Positions 1-7,810 of a stretch of DNA of 64,000 bases are shown here, in pieces. The notes under the pieces were generated by a model. The model was not told the DNA's origin. It ran no database searches and was given only the letters and a program-made list of their open reading frames with translations. The stretch is taken from NCBI RefSeq assembly GCF_003985155.1, contig NZ_ML133687.1, positions 1 through 64,000 on the forward strand, read 5' to 3'. A program made the translations under genes and the position numbers. This DNA is from Rhizobium vallis. Lineage in GTDB: Bacteria > Pseudomonadota > Alphaproteobacteria > Rhizobiales > Rhizobiaceae. Within the stretch, counting starts at the first letter, position 1. The number at the start of each line of letters is the position of its first letter.

Positions 1-278
1 TCCCTGATCTTCCTGGCACCCCAATGCGGCTTCTCCTTCTTGAGCCGCACGATCATTGCCTCCACCGGCTCGGGCAACTGGTTGGCGTAGCGCACCGGCC
101 GTCGAGACCGGTCCGTCAGTGCCTCCAGGCCGTCGTCCTTGTAGCGGTTGAAGATCTTGTAGCCGGTCTTGCGCGAGATGCCGAACTCCCGGCACACATC
201 GCTCATCCCTTCGCCCTCCAGCAGTCGGGCGACAAATCGTAGACGTTCCTCCATCACCGAAGTCTCTTTCCACGGCAT
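1..278 (-). mobile_element. IS481-family transposase, N-terminal part, cut by window edge
   Basis: The minus strand reads an open frame from an ATG at 278 to the window edge (about 92 residues). It starts MPWKETSVMEERLRFVARL and continues with a helix-turn-helix segment (GMSDVCREFGISRKTGYKIF, about residues 25-44) and a DGLEALTDRSRRPVR stretch. This is the usual N-terminus of IS481/IS3-type integrase-fold transposases, which bind the IS ends before the DDE catalytic core. The core would lie beyond position 1. The SD-like GGAGGTG sits just upstream of the ATG. The element end should lie between 279 and about 360, but the terminal inverted repeat cannot be defined without the other end. Whether the transposase is intact cannot be judged. 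Confidence 0.82.
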
Positions 279-532
279 CAACACCTCCCGCCAAAAAGCG
301 AAAAGTGTTACCCATGTCTCCGGTACGAAACGTCACCTATCTCTCAGGTCGAGCATCAATAGTTAAGCATCGTGACGTTTCACTTGTGTGCCTGCCGTTT
401 CACTTGCGATCTGGGCGACGGTGGCGATTTTGCGACTAGCTTCCCGTCGATCACCACGCATTCGGTTAGTTGACGGTTGAACGTGATAAAATCATCTTCC
501 AGCCAGTCGCGTAGCCAGCCTAGGTCAGATAA
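279..532. other. IS flank with a possible orphan coding fragment on the minus strand
   Basis: This stretch joins the IS to the next gene. It contains CGTTTCACTTG twice (about 374-384 and 392-402), which may belong to the IS terminus. On the minus strand, roughly 532 down to 370, one frame reads DLGWLRDWLEDDFITFNRQL, then TECVVIDGKLVAKSPPSPRS, and stops. It has no start codon of its own and looks like the 3' end of a disrupted gene. I do not recognise the family, and an unselected open frame remains possible. Confidence 0.3.
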
Positions 533-1336
533 ATGACAATGCTAGTTGCTTCCATGGACCATAGTCCACAGGAGATTCCGAATGATCGTGGGGGCTGGCA
601 TACGACCGCCCTCCTGGTGTCTGAGAGCGCCGAACAGTGGGGATGGGAGAGTACGCTAGGGCCGTTGTTGAACCGTCAGAGCAAGACGTTGAAGAAATGG
701 GCCGCGAACCGCAATCACCGATACCGCGAAGAATTCCGCGGGCAGTTTCCCAAAATCCTTGCGAGCAGTGAGGTCTTCGGTCTGGCTTTTAGCGTCCAAG
801 GTGGCACAGTTGCAGATTCACTCTCTGAGTTGATCGTCAATCTGGGCTTAAGCCAGCATATTTTGATTTCTGAGCGGGAAGTATCGGTGGTCGGCTTATC
901 ATCAGGCCGTGAGTTCGCGATTTCGATCGTTCAAGCTTCCTATGTTATCTACCTTCTATATTTTCTCTGTCGAATGCACGCTCTGATTCTTGATCAATTG
1001 CGAGACCAGGGTGGAAGCCCTCTTCCGTATTGTGATTGGCAGATTAGCCCTGATAACTTTCCTCTTGGGCTGACCGGGCCGATGGCCGAATTGTTTTCCA
1101 TATCTGCCAATAGCGCTTCAGTCCTACGTCTCATACGCGGCAATTTCCGTGTATCGACACACCTCAGAGGTGACCCCGGGGCGGAGGTTTGCGATAATCT
1201 TGCTGGGATGCTTCGGCAAGATTTGCAACGAGGAGTCTGCAATTTTGACCTCGCCGCGAGACCTAAGAAGGGCGCGCTATACTGGGAAATCCATTCACCC
1301 ACTCCACATATCTTTTCCACAGCGACGTCGATCTAA
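533..1336 (+). CDS. Hypothetical protein, AT-rich, no recognised family
   Basis: The frame encodes 267 residues starting MTMLVASMDHSPQE (a second in-frame ATG is at 539). I recognise no domain. What can be seen is a mixed alpha/beta composition, one moderately hydrophobic stretch around residues 130-150 (SIVQASYVIYLLYFLCRMHA), and an acidic/amphipathic segment EVCDNLAGMLRQDL near residue 220. The N-terminal half could be read as nuclease-like, but there is no diagnostic motif. Base composition is clearly lower in GC than the surrounding genes and codon use is less biased, which fits recent acquisition next to the IS at 1-278. It stands alone between the IS and a convergent lipoprotein gene. 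The start codon has no strong Shine-Dalgarno sequence. Confidence 0.6.
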   Translation: MTMLVASMDHSPQEIPNDRGGWHTTALLVSESAEQWGWESTLGPLLNRQSKTLKKWAANRNHRYREEFRGQFPKILASSEVFGLAFSVQGGTVADSLSELIVNLGLSQHILISEREVSVVGLSSGREFAISIVQASYVIYLLYFLCRMHALILDQLRDQGGSPLPYCDWQISPDNFPLGLTGPMAELFSISANSASVLRLIRGNFRVSTHLRGDPGAEVCDNLAGMLRQDLQRGVCNFDLAARPKKGALYWEIHSPTPHIFSTATSI

Positions 1337-1611
1337 TCCCCAAAGAACCGGATCGGCTTGTATTGGCGATGCGCGATGATCAGGCTTCGGTCGGGCTGGA
1401 TGATGTAGGTTTCCTCCACCTGCCGGCCGTATTGGTCGATGAAATCATGCGGGAAGGCGGAACCGACGGGTGATTTGGTGAGCTTGGTGCGCGGCTGGCC
1501 ACTATAGGTGATGCTTCCCGGGATGGGTTCGAGGCCGGGGCCGCTGTAGCTGACGGTGTTGCATCCCGCGAGAGCGAGTGTGCCGATAAGGCCGATGATT
1601 GCAGGTTTCAT
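1333..1611 (-). CDS. Small lipoprotein (paralogue of the one at 53322-53588)
   Basis: This encodes a 92-residue lipoprotein. The N-terminus MKPAIIGLIGTLALAGC is a lipobox signal peptide (LALAG|C), so the mature protein should be anchored to a membrane through Cys17. The mature part contains GLEPIPGSITYSGQPRTKL, then TKSPVGSAF, then QVEETYIIQPDRSL. The same blocks recur in the gene at 53322-53588, so the two are paralogues. I chose the ATG at 1611 rather than 1617 because GGGAGGGG then lies at good spacing. The end overlaps the 3' end of the convergent hypothetical gene by 4 bases. No function is known to me. Confidence 0.75.
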   Translation of the reverse strand: MKPAIIGLIGTLALAGCNTVSYSGPGLEPIPGSITYSGQPRTKLTKSPVGSAFPHDFIDQYGRQVEETYIIQPDRSLIIAHRQYKPIRFFGD

Positions 1612-1617
1612 ATCCAT

Positions 1618-2038
1618 CCCCTCCCAATGTCATGATTGACATAACTCTACGCCTTGCCGGAGAGAGTTCACGACACAAGTGCCCATGCCGCTCTTCAATC
1701 CTTCGGGAAATGTCCCTGGGGACGTCGTGATCGCGCGGTCGGCGCAACGCGACATCTACCTATTGATATTAGGGCGAAAATTCCGTTCCGCCAGTCGTGT
1801 GGCAACCCATCCATTGCCGAAACCGATGCCGTCTGCTAGATCGGCATGGTCGAAAAAGGCAGGATCGGTTGAGGTAAGCCCGATCCCTTCCGCGAGAGCG
1901 TAAACAGCGCCCTCAAGAAGCTCTGCTCCGTGCCATGGCACGAGAACCCGCGACGTGGTCCGCATGAAGATGCGGGATCCCGGCGGCGTGCGGAGACAGC
2001 AAATGGCAGTCCCGGGATTTTTTCGAACGGAGACTGTT
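1618..2038. other. Intergenic stretch without a convincing gene
   Basis: About 420 bases separate the lipoprotein from the VOC gene. Short open frames exist on both strands (for example minus 1965-1756, with LVPWHGAELLEGAVYALAEG), but none has a good ribosome binding site or a recognisable family. The minus-strand frame is the most protein-like and could be a degenerate remnant. The promoters of the two flanking divergent genes must lie here, but I see no clear -35/-10 pair. Confidence 0.4.
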
Positions 2039-2419
2039 ATGCGCCTGAACCATCTTGATTTCTACGTGCCCGATATCGCCGCTACGGCGGATTTCTTCAT
2101 CCGTCATTTCGGCCTGAGGCTCAAGGATATGCGTGGCCTGAACGGCCTCGCCATCCTGGAGGATGATGCCGGGCTCGAAATCGTCCTTAGCCACGCGATC
2201 GCCAAGTTCGGCACTGCCGATCAGGTCGAACTGCAGCGCCAGACCTATCATATCGGCTTCATCCTGCCCGAAAGGGCGGATGTCGATGCTGTTCATGCCA
2301 GGCTCGTTGCAGCCGGTGCTGATCTGTCCGGACCGCCTGCCGCCATTCGCGGCGGCTGGCTGTTTTATTGCACGGCGCCCGGAAACATCCTCGTCGAGAT
2401 TGGCTGGCGGCCGGGTTAG
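2039..2419 (+). CDS. VOC-family (glyoxalase/bleomycin resistance fold) protein
   Basis: The gene encodes a 126-residue single-domain vicinal oxygen chelate protein. It begins MRLNHLDFYVPDIAATADFF, the usual first beta-alpha unit of the fold, and ends with GNILVEIGW, the usual last strand carrying a metal-ligand Glu. Candidate metal ligands are His5, the His in TYHIGF about residue 70, and the Glu near the C-terminus. Such proteins isomerise, cleave or sequester small molecules; the substrate here is unknown. I start at the ATG at 2039, where the domain begins; the frame is open further upstream, but those residues do not fit the family. It is monocistronic and faces the convergent chemoreceptor gene 54 bases away. 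Confidence 0.8.
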   Translation: MRLNHLDFYVPDIAATADFFIRHFGLRLKDMRGLNGLAILEDDAGLEIVLSHAIAKFGTADQVELQRQTYHIGFILPERADVDAVHARLVAAGADLSGPPAAIRGGWLFYCTAPGNILVEIGWRPG

Positions 2420-2473
2420 TGCAAAAACAAAGGGCGGCCGCAGCCGCCCTTTCCAATGCCTGATTGGACCGCC

Positions 2474-4480
2474 TCAGAACTCGGTCCAATCAGCGTCCTT
2501 GCTTGACGATGTGCTGTTGCCTGCACCAAAAGCGTTGGCGATCTTCTGGCCGAGCGCCCGGGCCGGCGACGCGGTCGGGCGGGCAGCGCCTTCCCGGGCG
2601 ACGCGGATCGGTGCCTTGGCAGCCGGGCGCGCGGTAGCGCGCGGCGCCATCGCCGTTGGCCGGGCCGACGCGATCGGTGCGGCGGCGGCGAAGCCGCCGG
2701 TGCCCGTCAGCCTGAATTGGCCGAGCAGATTGTTGAGCGCTGCTGCCTCCGTGGCGAGGTTGTGGCTGGCGGCCGTCGATTCCTCGACCATTGCCGCATT
2801 CTGTTGCGTGCCCTGATCCATGGTGTTGACGGCGGTGTTGATCTCCTGCAGCCCGATCGACTGCTCGCGGGAGGCTTCGGCGATCGCGTGGACGTGCTGG
2901 TTGATCTCCTGCACCTCCTGGACGATCGCGTCGAGCGCCTTGCCGGTCTCGCCGACCAGCGAAACGCCGGTCTGCACATGCGTGCCGGAGTTGGTGATCA
3001 GCGCCTTGATCTCCTTGGCAGCATTGGCCGAGCGCTGGGCGAGTTCGCGCACTTCCTGGGCGACGACCGCAAAGCCTTTGCCCGCTTCGCCGGCGCGCGC
3101 CGCTTCGACACCGGCGTTCAGCGCAAGCAGGTTGGTCTGGAAGGCGATGTCGTCGATGACGCCGATGATATTGCCGATCGCGACCGAGGATTGTTCGATC
3201 TGCTGCATGGCGGAGACGGCCTTGCGGACGATCTCGCCGGATTTTTCGGCGCCGAGGCGGGTATGGGCAACGAGCTGGCTCGCTTCCTCTGCACGCTTGG
3301 CGGCGTCGCGCACCGTCGTGGTGATCTCTTCCAGCGCTGCCGCCGTCTCTTCGACGGAGGCCGATTGCTGCTCCGTCCGCTTGGAAAGCTCGTCGGCGGA
3401 AGAGCGGATCTCGTTGGCCCCGGCGCCGATCGCCCGGGCGTTGGCGCCGACCGTATGCATGGTCTCGTTGAGTTTCTCGACCGAATTGTTGAAATCCTCA
3501 CGCAGTGCATCGAGATGCGCGACGAAGGGCTCATTGATATGCGAGGCGAGATCGCCAGCGGCAAGGCGGCGCAGGCCGTCGCCGAGTGCCGCGACGGCGC
3601 GTTCGAGTTCGGATGCCTCGCGGGCCTTCTGCGCCTCGCTTTCACGGCGCTCGTTGTCGCTGACGTTGCGGTCGGCTTCGGCACGCACCTCGATCTGGAC
3701 GCGCTCGATTGCGTTGTCGCGGAAGGTCGAAACGGCCTTTGCCATCTGGCCGACTTCGTCACGGCGGTCGAGGCCACCGACATCGCTTGCGGTATCGCCC
3801 TCGGCAAGCCGGGTCATGCGCTGGCGCAGCTGCGTCATCGGACCGGCGATGCCGATCTGGGCCACAACAACGCTGAAGCCGACCGCGGCGAGCACGGCGA
3901 TGCCGATCAGCACGAAACAGAAGACGATCCGCCCGTTGATCGAAGCCGAAAGCGCGTCGCCGCCATCGGTGAGCATCGCCATCATCGCATCATTGTTGGC
4001 GATCATTTTCGGCGTCAGCGCATTGAGCTTGGCATTGATCAGGGCAACGTTCGAAAGCGCGCCGGCGCTGTCCTTAGCCTTGCTCTGCTCGATGATCTTG
4101 TTCGCCACCGTTTCGATTTCATCGATGCCGGCCTGGATCTCATCGATCGCCGGCTTGCGGCTGGGCACCAGCGCCAGCGCCTGCTTCATGCGATCACGGG
4201 CCTGCGGCAGCTTGCTCGGCGTGGCGAGCGCCGTCTGGAATTCCGGCGTATCGGGTTTCATCTCGGCAAGCAGCGTTACCTGCAGCACCGAGGCAACCGC
4301 CGATGCGCTGGCGCGCGCGCTGAGCATCGAGGCCTGCGCCTCGTGATCGATGAAGGCGCTGTAGGCGGCGTCCGCGCGGTGGAACTCGGAGATGACATAG
4401 GTCAGCCCGGCCATCGTGATGAGCCCGAGCAGCGCCACGACCGAAATGATTTTCGTGCGGATTTTCAGATGCTTCAACAT
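2474..4480 (-). CDS. Methyl-accepting chemotaxis protein with CheR-docking tail
   Basis: This is a 668-residue transmembrane chemoreceptor. TM1 lies at about residues 11-32 and is followed by a roughly 150-residue helical periplasmic domain. TM2 is at about 182-207, then a HAMP segment ([18 protein letters not shown]). The signalling domain carries the highly conserved tip [20 protein letters not shown] near residues 445-465. The last five residues are DWTEF, matching the W-x-x-F pentapeptide that tethers the CheR methyltransferase on high-abundance receptors. A short Ala/Pro/Arg-rich linker precedes that tail. Signals pass from this receptor to CheW/CheA. No che genes are in this window, so it is an orphan mcp. 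The start [11 protein letters not shown] at 4480 was chosen because the upstream extension is not receptor-like. Confidence 0.93.
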   Translation of the reverse strand: MLKHLKIRTKIISVVALLGLITMAGLTYVISEFHRADAAYSAFIDHEAQASMLSARASASAVASVLQVTLLAEMKPDTPEFQTALATPSKLPQARDRMKQALALVPSRKPAIDEIQAGIDEIETVANKIIEQSKAKDSAGALSNVALINAKLNALTPKMIANNDAMMAMLTDGGDALSASINGRIVFCFVLIGIAVLAAVGFSVVVAQIGIAGPMTQLRQRMTRLAEGDTASDVGGLDRRDEVGQMAKAVSTFRDNAIERVQIEVRAEADRNVSDNERRESEAQKAREASELERAVAALGDGLRRLAAGDLASHINEPFVAHLDALREDFNNSVEKLNETMHTVGANARAIGAGANEIRSSADELSKRTEQQSASVEETAAALEEITTTVRDAAKRAEEASQLVAHTRLGAEKSGEIVRKAVSAMQQIEQSSVAIGNIIGVIDDIAFQTNLLALNAGVEAARAGEAGKGFAVVAQEVRELAQRSANAAKEIKALITNSGTHVQTGVSLVGETGKALDAIVQEVQEINQHVHAIAEASREQSIGLQEINTAVNTMDQGTQQNAAMVEESTAASHNLATEAAALNNLLGQFRLTGTGGFAAAAPIASARPTAMAPRATARPAAKAPIRVAREGAARPTASPARALGQKIANAFGAGNSTSSSKDADWTEF

Positions 4481-4902
4481 GGAAATGTCACCCGATTGAC
4501 GGGCACGTCGCGCGCCCGGTGCTTTTGAAATCAATTGCTGCAGAAAAAAGCGCTGCTTCAATATCGCGGTTCAAGGATAGGTTTGGACTGACGCGTGCAT
4601 CATGCGATCGGCTGGCGGGGTCCGATGTCGTCGCCACAAATAAAAGGCGATATTCTTTAATTCCGCGCTAACAGCGGGCGGCGGATGCCCGCAATTTTTA
4701 GGGGCTGAATTGTTAGCCCCGGACGGCGCCTCAAGTCTCTTCTCTCCTCGGGGAGAAGAGGGAAGCAAGGCATTGCCGCATATCCCTTTGAGGTCCGAAA
4801 CCGAAGCCATCCGCACTCCCCCGCATATTCCCCGCCGGGCATGACTCTGATACATCTCGCCGGCGCGGCAACGCTTCCCGCTTAACCCGAGACCGGATCA
4901 CA
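4481..4902. other. Divergent promoter region with a short palindrome
   Basis: This is the 422-base space between the divergent chemoreceptor and solute-binding protein genes. It holds the inverted repeat CTCTTCTC (4737-4744) / GAGAAGAG (4753-4760), which resembles the arms of the mosaic palindrome at 32822-32970 and may be a decayed piece of the same repeat class. I see no gene in it. Confidence 0.5.
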
Positions 4903-5778
4903 ATGATGCAATCCAAGCTGGCATCCCTGGCCCTGAAGGGTTTTCTCGCGTGCGGGCTGTTTCTCGGAGCGCTCTTTTCGACTTTTACCGCATCCGCCCA
5001 GCAGGCAGCACCCTCGCTGCCGCTGCTCTTCGATGCACGCGAACGCCTGGCCAAACCGGATCTTTCCTCGCTGGTCCGCCTTCGCTTCCTGACCTCGGTC
5101 GATTTTCCGCCCTTCAATTTCACCGATCAGAACGGCAAGCTGTCCGGTTTCGACGTCGACCTTGCCCGCGAAATCTGCAGTGAGCTCGAGATATCGGACA
5201 AGTGCCAGATCCAGGCGATCCCCTTTGTCGATCTCAAGGATGCGCTCGCCGCCTCGCAGGGCGACGCCGTCATCGCCGGCCTTGCCGTAACCCCGGAACT
5301 ACGCCGGCGGTTCGTCTTCTCCAGGCCCTATCTGATGCTGCCGGCGCGCTTCGTGCGCAATCTCGCGGCGCCGATCGATGGAAAGACGGCTGCGGCACTT
5401 TCGGGCCGGCCGGTCGGCGTCGTCAGGGGTACGGTGCACGAAGCGATGCTGGCCGCCTTCTTCCCGGCCCTCAAGGCAGAGCCGTTCGATACCAAGGAAG
5501 CTCTGCTTGCCGCACTCAAGGACCGCAAAGTCGATGCCGCCTTTGCCGATGCGTTGCAGCTTTCCTTCTGGGTCTCTTCGCCGGCTTCGGCCAAATGCTG
5601 TTCGCTCTTCGACGGTCCTTATCTCTCCGAACATTTCCTCGGCGAGGGCATGACGATCATGCTGCGGCAGAAAGACAGCGTGCTGACATCGGCCATCGAT
5701 CACGCGCTCGCCGCGCTTTCGCGCAACGGCCGACTCCAGGAAATCTATCTGCGCTATTTCCCTTACGGACTCTATTGA
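4903..5778 (+). CDS. Periplasmic amino-acid-type ABC transporter substrate-binding protein (family 3)
   Basis: The 291-residue product has a Sec signal peptide (hydrophobic core about residues 10-28, cleavage near ASA|QQ). The mature part is a periplasmic binding protein family 3 domain: LRFLTSVDFPPFNFTDQNGK, then LSGFDVDLAREIC with the Asp used in ligand binding, and VIAGLAVTPELRRRF with the usual small/aromatic binding loop. Proteins of this family deliver polar amino acids or opines to ABC permeases. No permease or ATPase is adjacent; the next gene is convergent, so this protein works with a transporter encoded elsewhere or acts in sensing. The start MMQSKLASLAL could also be the second Met. 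Confidence 0.88.
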   Translation: MMQSKLASLALKGFLACGLFLGALFSTFTASAQQAAPSLPLLFDARERLAKPDLSSLVRLRFLTSVDFPPFNFTDQNGKLSGFDVDLAREICSELEISDKCQIQAIPFVDLKDALAASQGDAVIAGLAVTPELRRRFVFSRPYLMLPARFVRNLAAPIDGKTAAALSGRPVGVVRGTVHEAMLAAFFPALKAEPFDTKEALLAALKDRKVDAAFADALQLSFWVSSPASAKCCSLFDGPYLSEHFLGEGMTIMLRQKDSVLTSAIDHALAALSRNGRLQEIYLRYFPYGLY

Positions 5779-5792
5779 GCCGCAACTGGACT

Positions 5793-6206
5793 TCAGCCCT
5801 TGCGGAAACGGGCAATCGCGCTGCGCTCGATTGCCGCGCAGGTGAGTTTGTCGAGGCCGAGCCGGTCGCGCAGCAGGCTGAGCAGCCGCAGTTCCTCCGC
5901 CTTGACCGAAAGATCGGCAGAGGCGACCTCGACGGCGAGTGCATAGGCCGTGTCGTAGAGTTTTGCCGGCAGGGTGTCGCGCACGGTTTCCAGAACGACG
6001 TCGAGGCCTTCCGGCCCGGCAAGCAGCGAGGCGCAGTCGCGCGCCACGGAAATCAGGTTGTCGTCATCGAAATCCCTGAAAACCGGCAGGAATCCGATCA
6101 GCTGGCCAATCCTCTCCATTTCCCTGTCGTTCATCGTGCTGTCGACGGCGGATGCCATCACCATCACGTATATCAGCGCATCATGGGCGGAAAGCGGCTT
6201 GTTCAT
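5793..6206 (-). CDS. TerB-like (tellurite resistance TerB fold) protein
   Basis: This encodes a 137-residue soluble all-helical protein. The segment ALIYVMVMASAVDSTMNDRE gives the acidic Asp/Glu pattern typical of TerB domains, and a second acidic helix VEVASADLSVKAEELRLL mirrors it. TerB domains bind divalent metal and often act in stress-related complexes, although single-domain copies like this one in Rhizobiales have no defined job. A good Shine-Dalgarno (AAGGA) precedes the ATG. It is monocistronic; its 3' end converges on the solute-binding protein 14 bases away. Confidence 0.8.
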   Translation of the reverse strand: MNKPLSAHDALIYVMVMASAVDSTMNDREMERIGQLIGFLPVFRDFDDDNLISVARDCASLLAGPEGLDVVLETVRDTLPAKLYDTAYALAVEVASADLSVKAEELRLLSLLRDRLGLDKLTCAAIERSAIARFRKG

Positions 6207-6254
6207 TTCTGATTCCTTCTTCGATCAGCCCAGATTAGGAACTGGCGGCGGCCT

Positions 6255-7010
6255 TTACAAGGGATCGGCAGCATTGCGCAGCTGCCGGGCCGCCGGCTGT
6301 TTGCGGCGCGGATCGTCGCCGTAAAGGCCTTTTCCGGCCTGTCTGGCCTTCTCGGCGGCGGTTGCAAGCGGCGAGCCCGCCGCCGCTTCCGCCCAGCCGT
6401 TTTCAGCGAGCCATGCGCCGAGGTCCTCTGTGCCGAGCCGGCACGCAGCCGTCGCCGTTCCCTGCCCTTCCACTGTCTCGAGATCGCAGGTGATGCTGCG
6501 GTTGCGCAATAGCAGGCGCAATGCCGTCTTCGCCATCATGCCGCAGGGCCATTGCCGGCTTGCCGGTCCGCATATCCTGTCGACCGGCGTCGAGACGATA
6601 CCGGCAAGCTGAAGCCTGCGCTCGCCGAAGGAAAGAATGCCGGCATTTTCAACCGCCGGCCGCGACAACTCCATCGTCTTTTTCGTGCCGAGACTGGCCG
6701 TTTCGTCCTTCAGCGTCCCCGCTTGGTGTTTGACATCGGCGGCTTTGGGCGCAGTGCCGCCAGATGCAGTCGGGGAGGGCGGGACCGGCGGTTCCGCCGA
6801 ACGGGCGATCATTTCGGCGTGTTCGTCCGATATCGCCGCCGGCTGCCCGGCTGTCTCAGGAACAGCATCCGCCGTTGCGGTCGTTACCTCTTCTGCTGGT
6901 GCGATCTCTTCTCCGCCCGCGCCGCCGCCAAGCTTTGCTTCGCCCGCCATCAGCAGGCCGGCCACCACCGCAATCCCTGAAATACCCGTGAGCAAGGCGG
7001 CAGGGCGCAT
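6255..7010 (-). CDS. Membrane-anchored or secreted thermonuclease-like (SNase-fold) protein
   Basis: The 251-residue product starts with a hydrophobic N-terminus (MRPAALLTGISGIAVVAGLL), either an anchor or a signal peptide. A low-complexity Ala/Glu/Thr/Pro-rich region follows to about residue 130. The C-terminal 115 residues resemble the staphylococcal-nuclease fold (RLQLAGIVSTPVDRIC through LGAWLAENGWAEAA and ARQAGKGLYGDDPR). The SNase catalytic Arg/Glu triad is not obvious, so this may be a non-catalytic member, as in many alphaproteobacterial paralogues. It lies 11 bases downstream of the S24 regulator on the same strand, so the two are probably one transcript. Confidence 0.72.
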   Translation of the reverse strand: MRPAALLTGISGIAVVAGLLMAGEAKLGGGAGGEEIAPAEEVTTATADAVPETAGQPAAISDEHAEMIARSAEPPVPPSPTASGGTAPKAADVKHQAGTLKDETASLGTKKTMELSRPAVENAGILSFGERRLQLAGIVSTPVDRICGPASRQWPCGMMAKTALRLLLRNRSITCDLETVEGQGTATAACRLGTEDLGAWLAENGWAEAAAGSPLATAAEKARQAGKGLYGDDPRRKQPAARQLRNAADPL

Positions 7011-7021
7011 GGAATATCTTC

Positions 7022-7687
7022 CTATTGGCTGGCCCAGATGATGCGGGCAATCCAGTCAACGTCGGAAAGATCGAGGACGCGGTTGGGATGTTCGGGATTG
7101 AGCGACATGAGCTCGATCGACCGCGGGCTCTGACGCAGCAGCACCTTGGCCATCACCTCGCCCTCGCGTGTCCGTACGACGACGCGGTCGTTGCGGCGCA
7201 CCTGCGCCCCCGGCTCGACGATCAGCACATCGCCGTCGCGGTAGAGCGGCATCATGCTCTCGCCCTGCACCTCCAGCGCATAGACGCCAGCCTTCTGTGA
7301 TGGCGCCGCCGGAAATTCCACCACGTCCCAGCCTTGGCCGGCCGGAAAACCGCCATCGTCGAAGAAGCCGCCAGCGCCTGCCTGTGCAAAGCCGAGCAGG
7401 GGGATCGAGCTGCCTGGAGGCGCAAATGCTGCGTCCGGGAGCCCGGAAGGGCTGGTGCCCGGCCGCATGAAGGCGAGAAACTGTTCCATGCTCGCCCCTG
7501 TCGCCTCAAGCACCTTGGCGATCGATTCCGTCGAGGGCCAGCGCAACCGCCCGTCGGCGGAAAGCCGTTTCGATTTATTGAAGGAGGTCGGGTCCAACCC
7601 GGCGCGCCGCGCAAGACCGGACGGCGTCAGGTCATGCCGTTCGGCAAGCCTGTCGATCGCCCCCCAGATCTGCTCGTGTGACAGCAT
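7022..7687 (-). CDS. HTH / S24 (LexA/CI-like) transcriptional regulator
   Basis: The 221-residue protein has an N-terminal helix-turn-helix of XRE type (about residues 5-65, including LTPSGLARRAGLDPTSFNKS) and a C-terminal S24 peptidase-like domain. Within that domain VQGESMMPLYRDGDVLIVEP carries the nucleophile serine (GESM) and VRRNDRVVVRTREGEVMAKV carries the lysine of the Ser-Lys dyad. Proteins of this architecture repress stress or phage-type genes and may autocleave. This one has LexA-like halves but is not LexA itself. It heads a probable two-gene operon with the nuclease-like gene. The start at 7687 (MLSHEQIWGAI) is preferred over an ATG ten codons upstream. Confidence 0.87.
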   Translation of the reverse strand: MLSHEQIWGAIDRLAERHDLTPSGLARRAGLDPTSFNKSKRLSADGRLRWPSTESIAKVLEATGASMEQFLAFMRPGTSPSGLPDAAFAPPGSSIPLLGFAQAGAGGFFDDGGFPAGQGWDVVEFPAAPSQKAGVYALEVQGESMMPLYRDGDVLIVEPGAQVRRNDRVVVRTREGEVMAKVLLRQSPRSIELMSLNPEHPNRVLDLSDVDWIARIIWASQ

Positions 7688-7810
7688 GATGCGCCCGATC
7701 CCGTGCGGCTCATCCAATGCCGCGCTTCAACCGAGCGGAATATTAACCGACCGCTCCGCCCGAGTAAAGACGGGAAAGGAATAAAATCCTGTCATCGGCG
7801 CGTGCCGGAT

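Noticed and set aside
1756..1965. 69-residue minus-strand frame in the 1.6-2.0 kb gap
   Set aside because: No ribosome binding site or known family; retained only as a note in the intergenic entry.
2717..4528. 603-codon plus-strand open frame opposite the chemoreceptor
   Set aside because: It is antisense to a gene with clear chemoreceptor domains; the translation is low-complexity (Arg/Gly/Asp-rich) and comes from the high-GC codon bias of the real gene.
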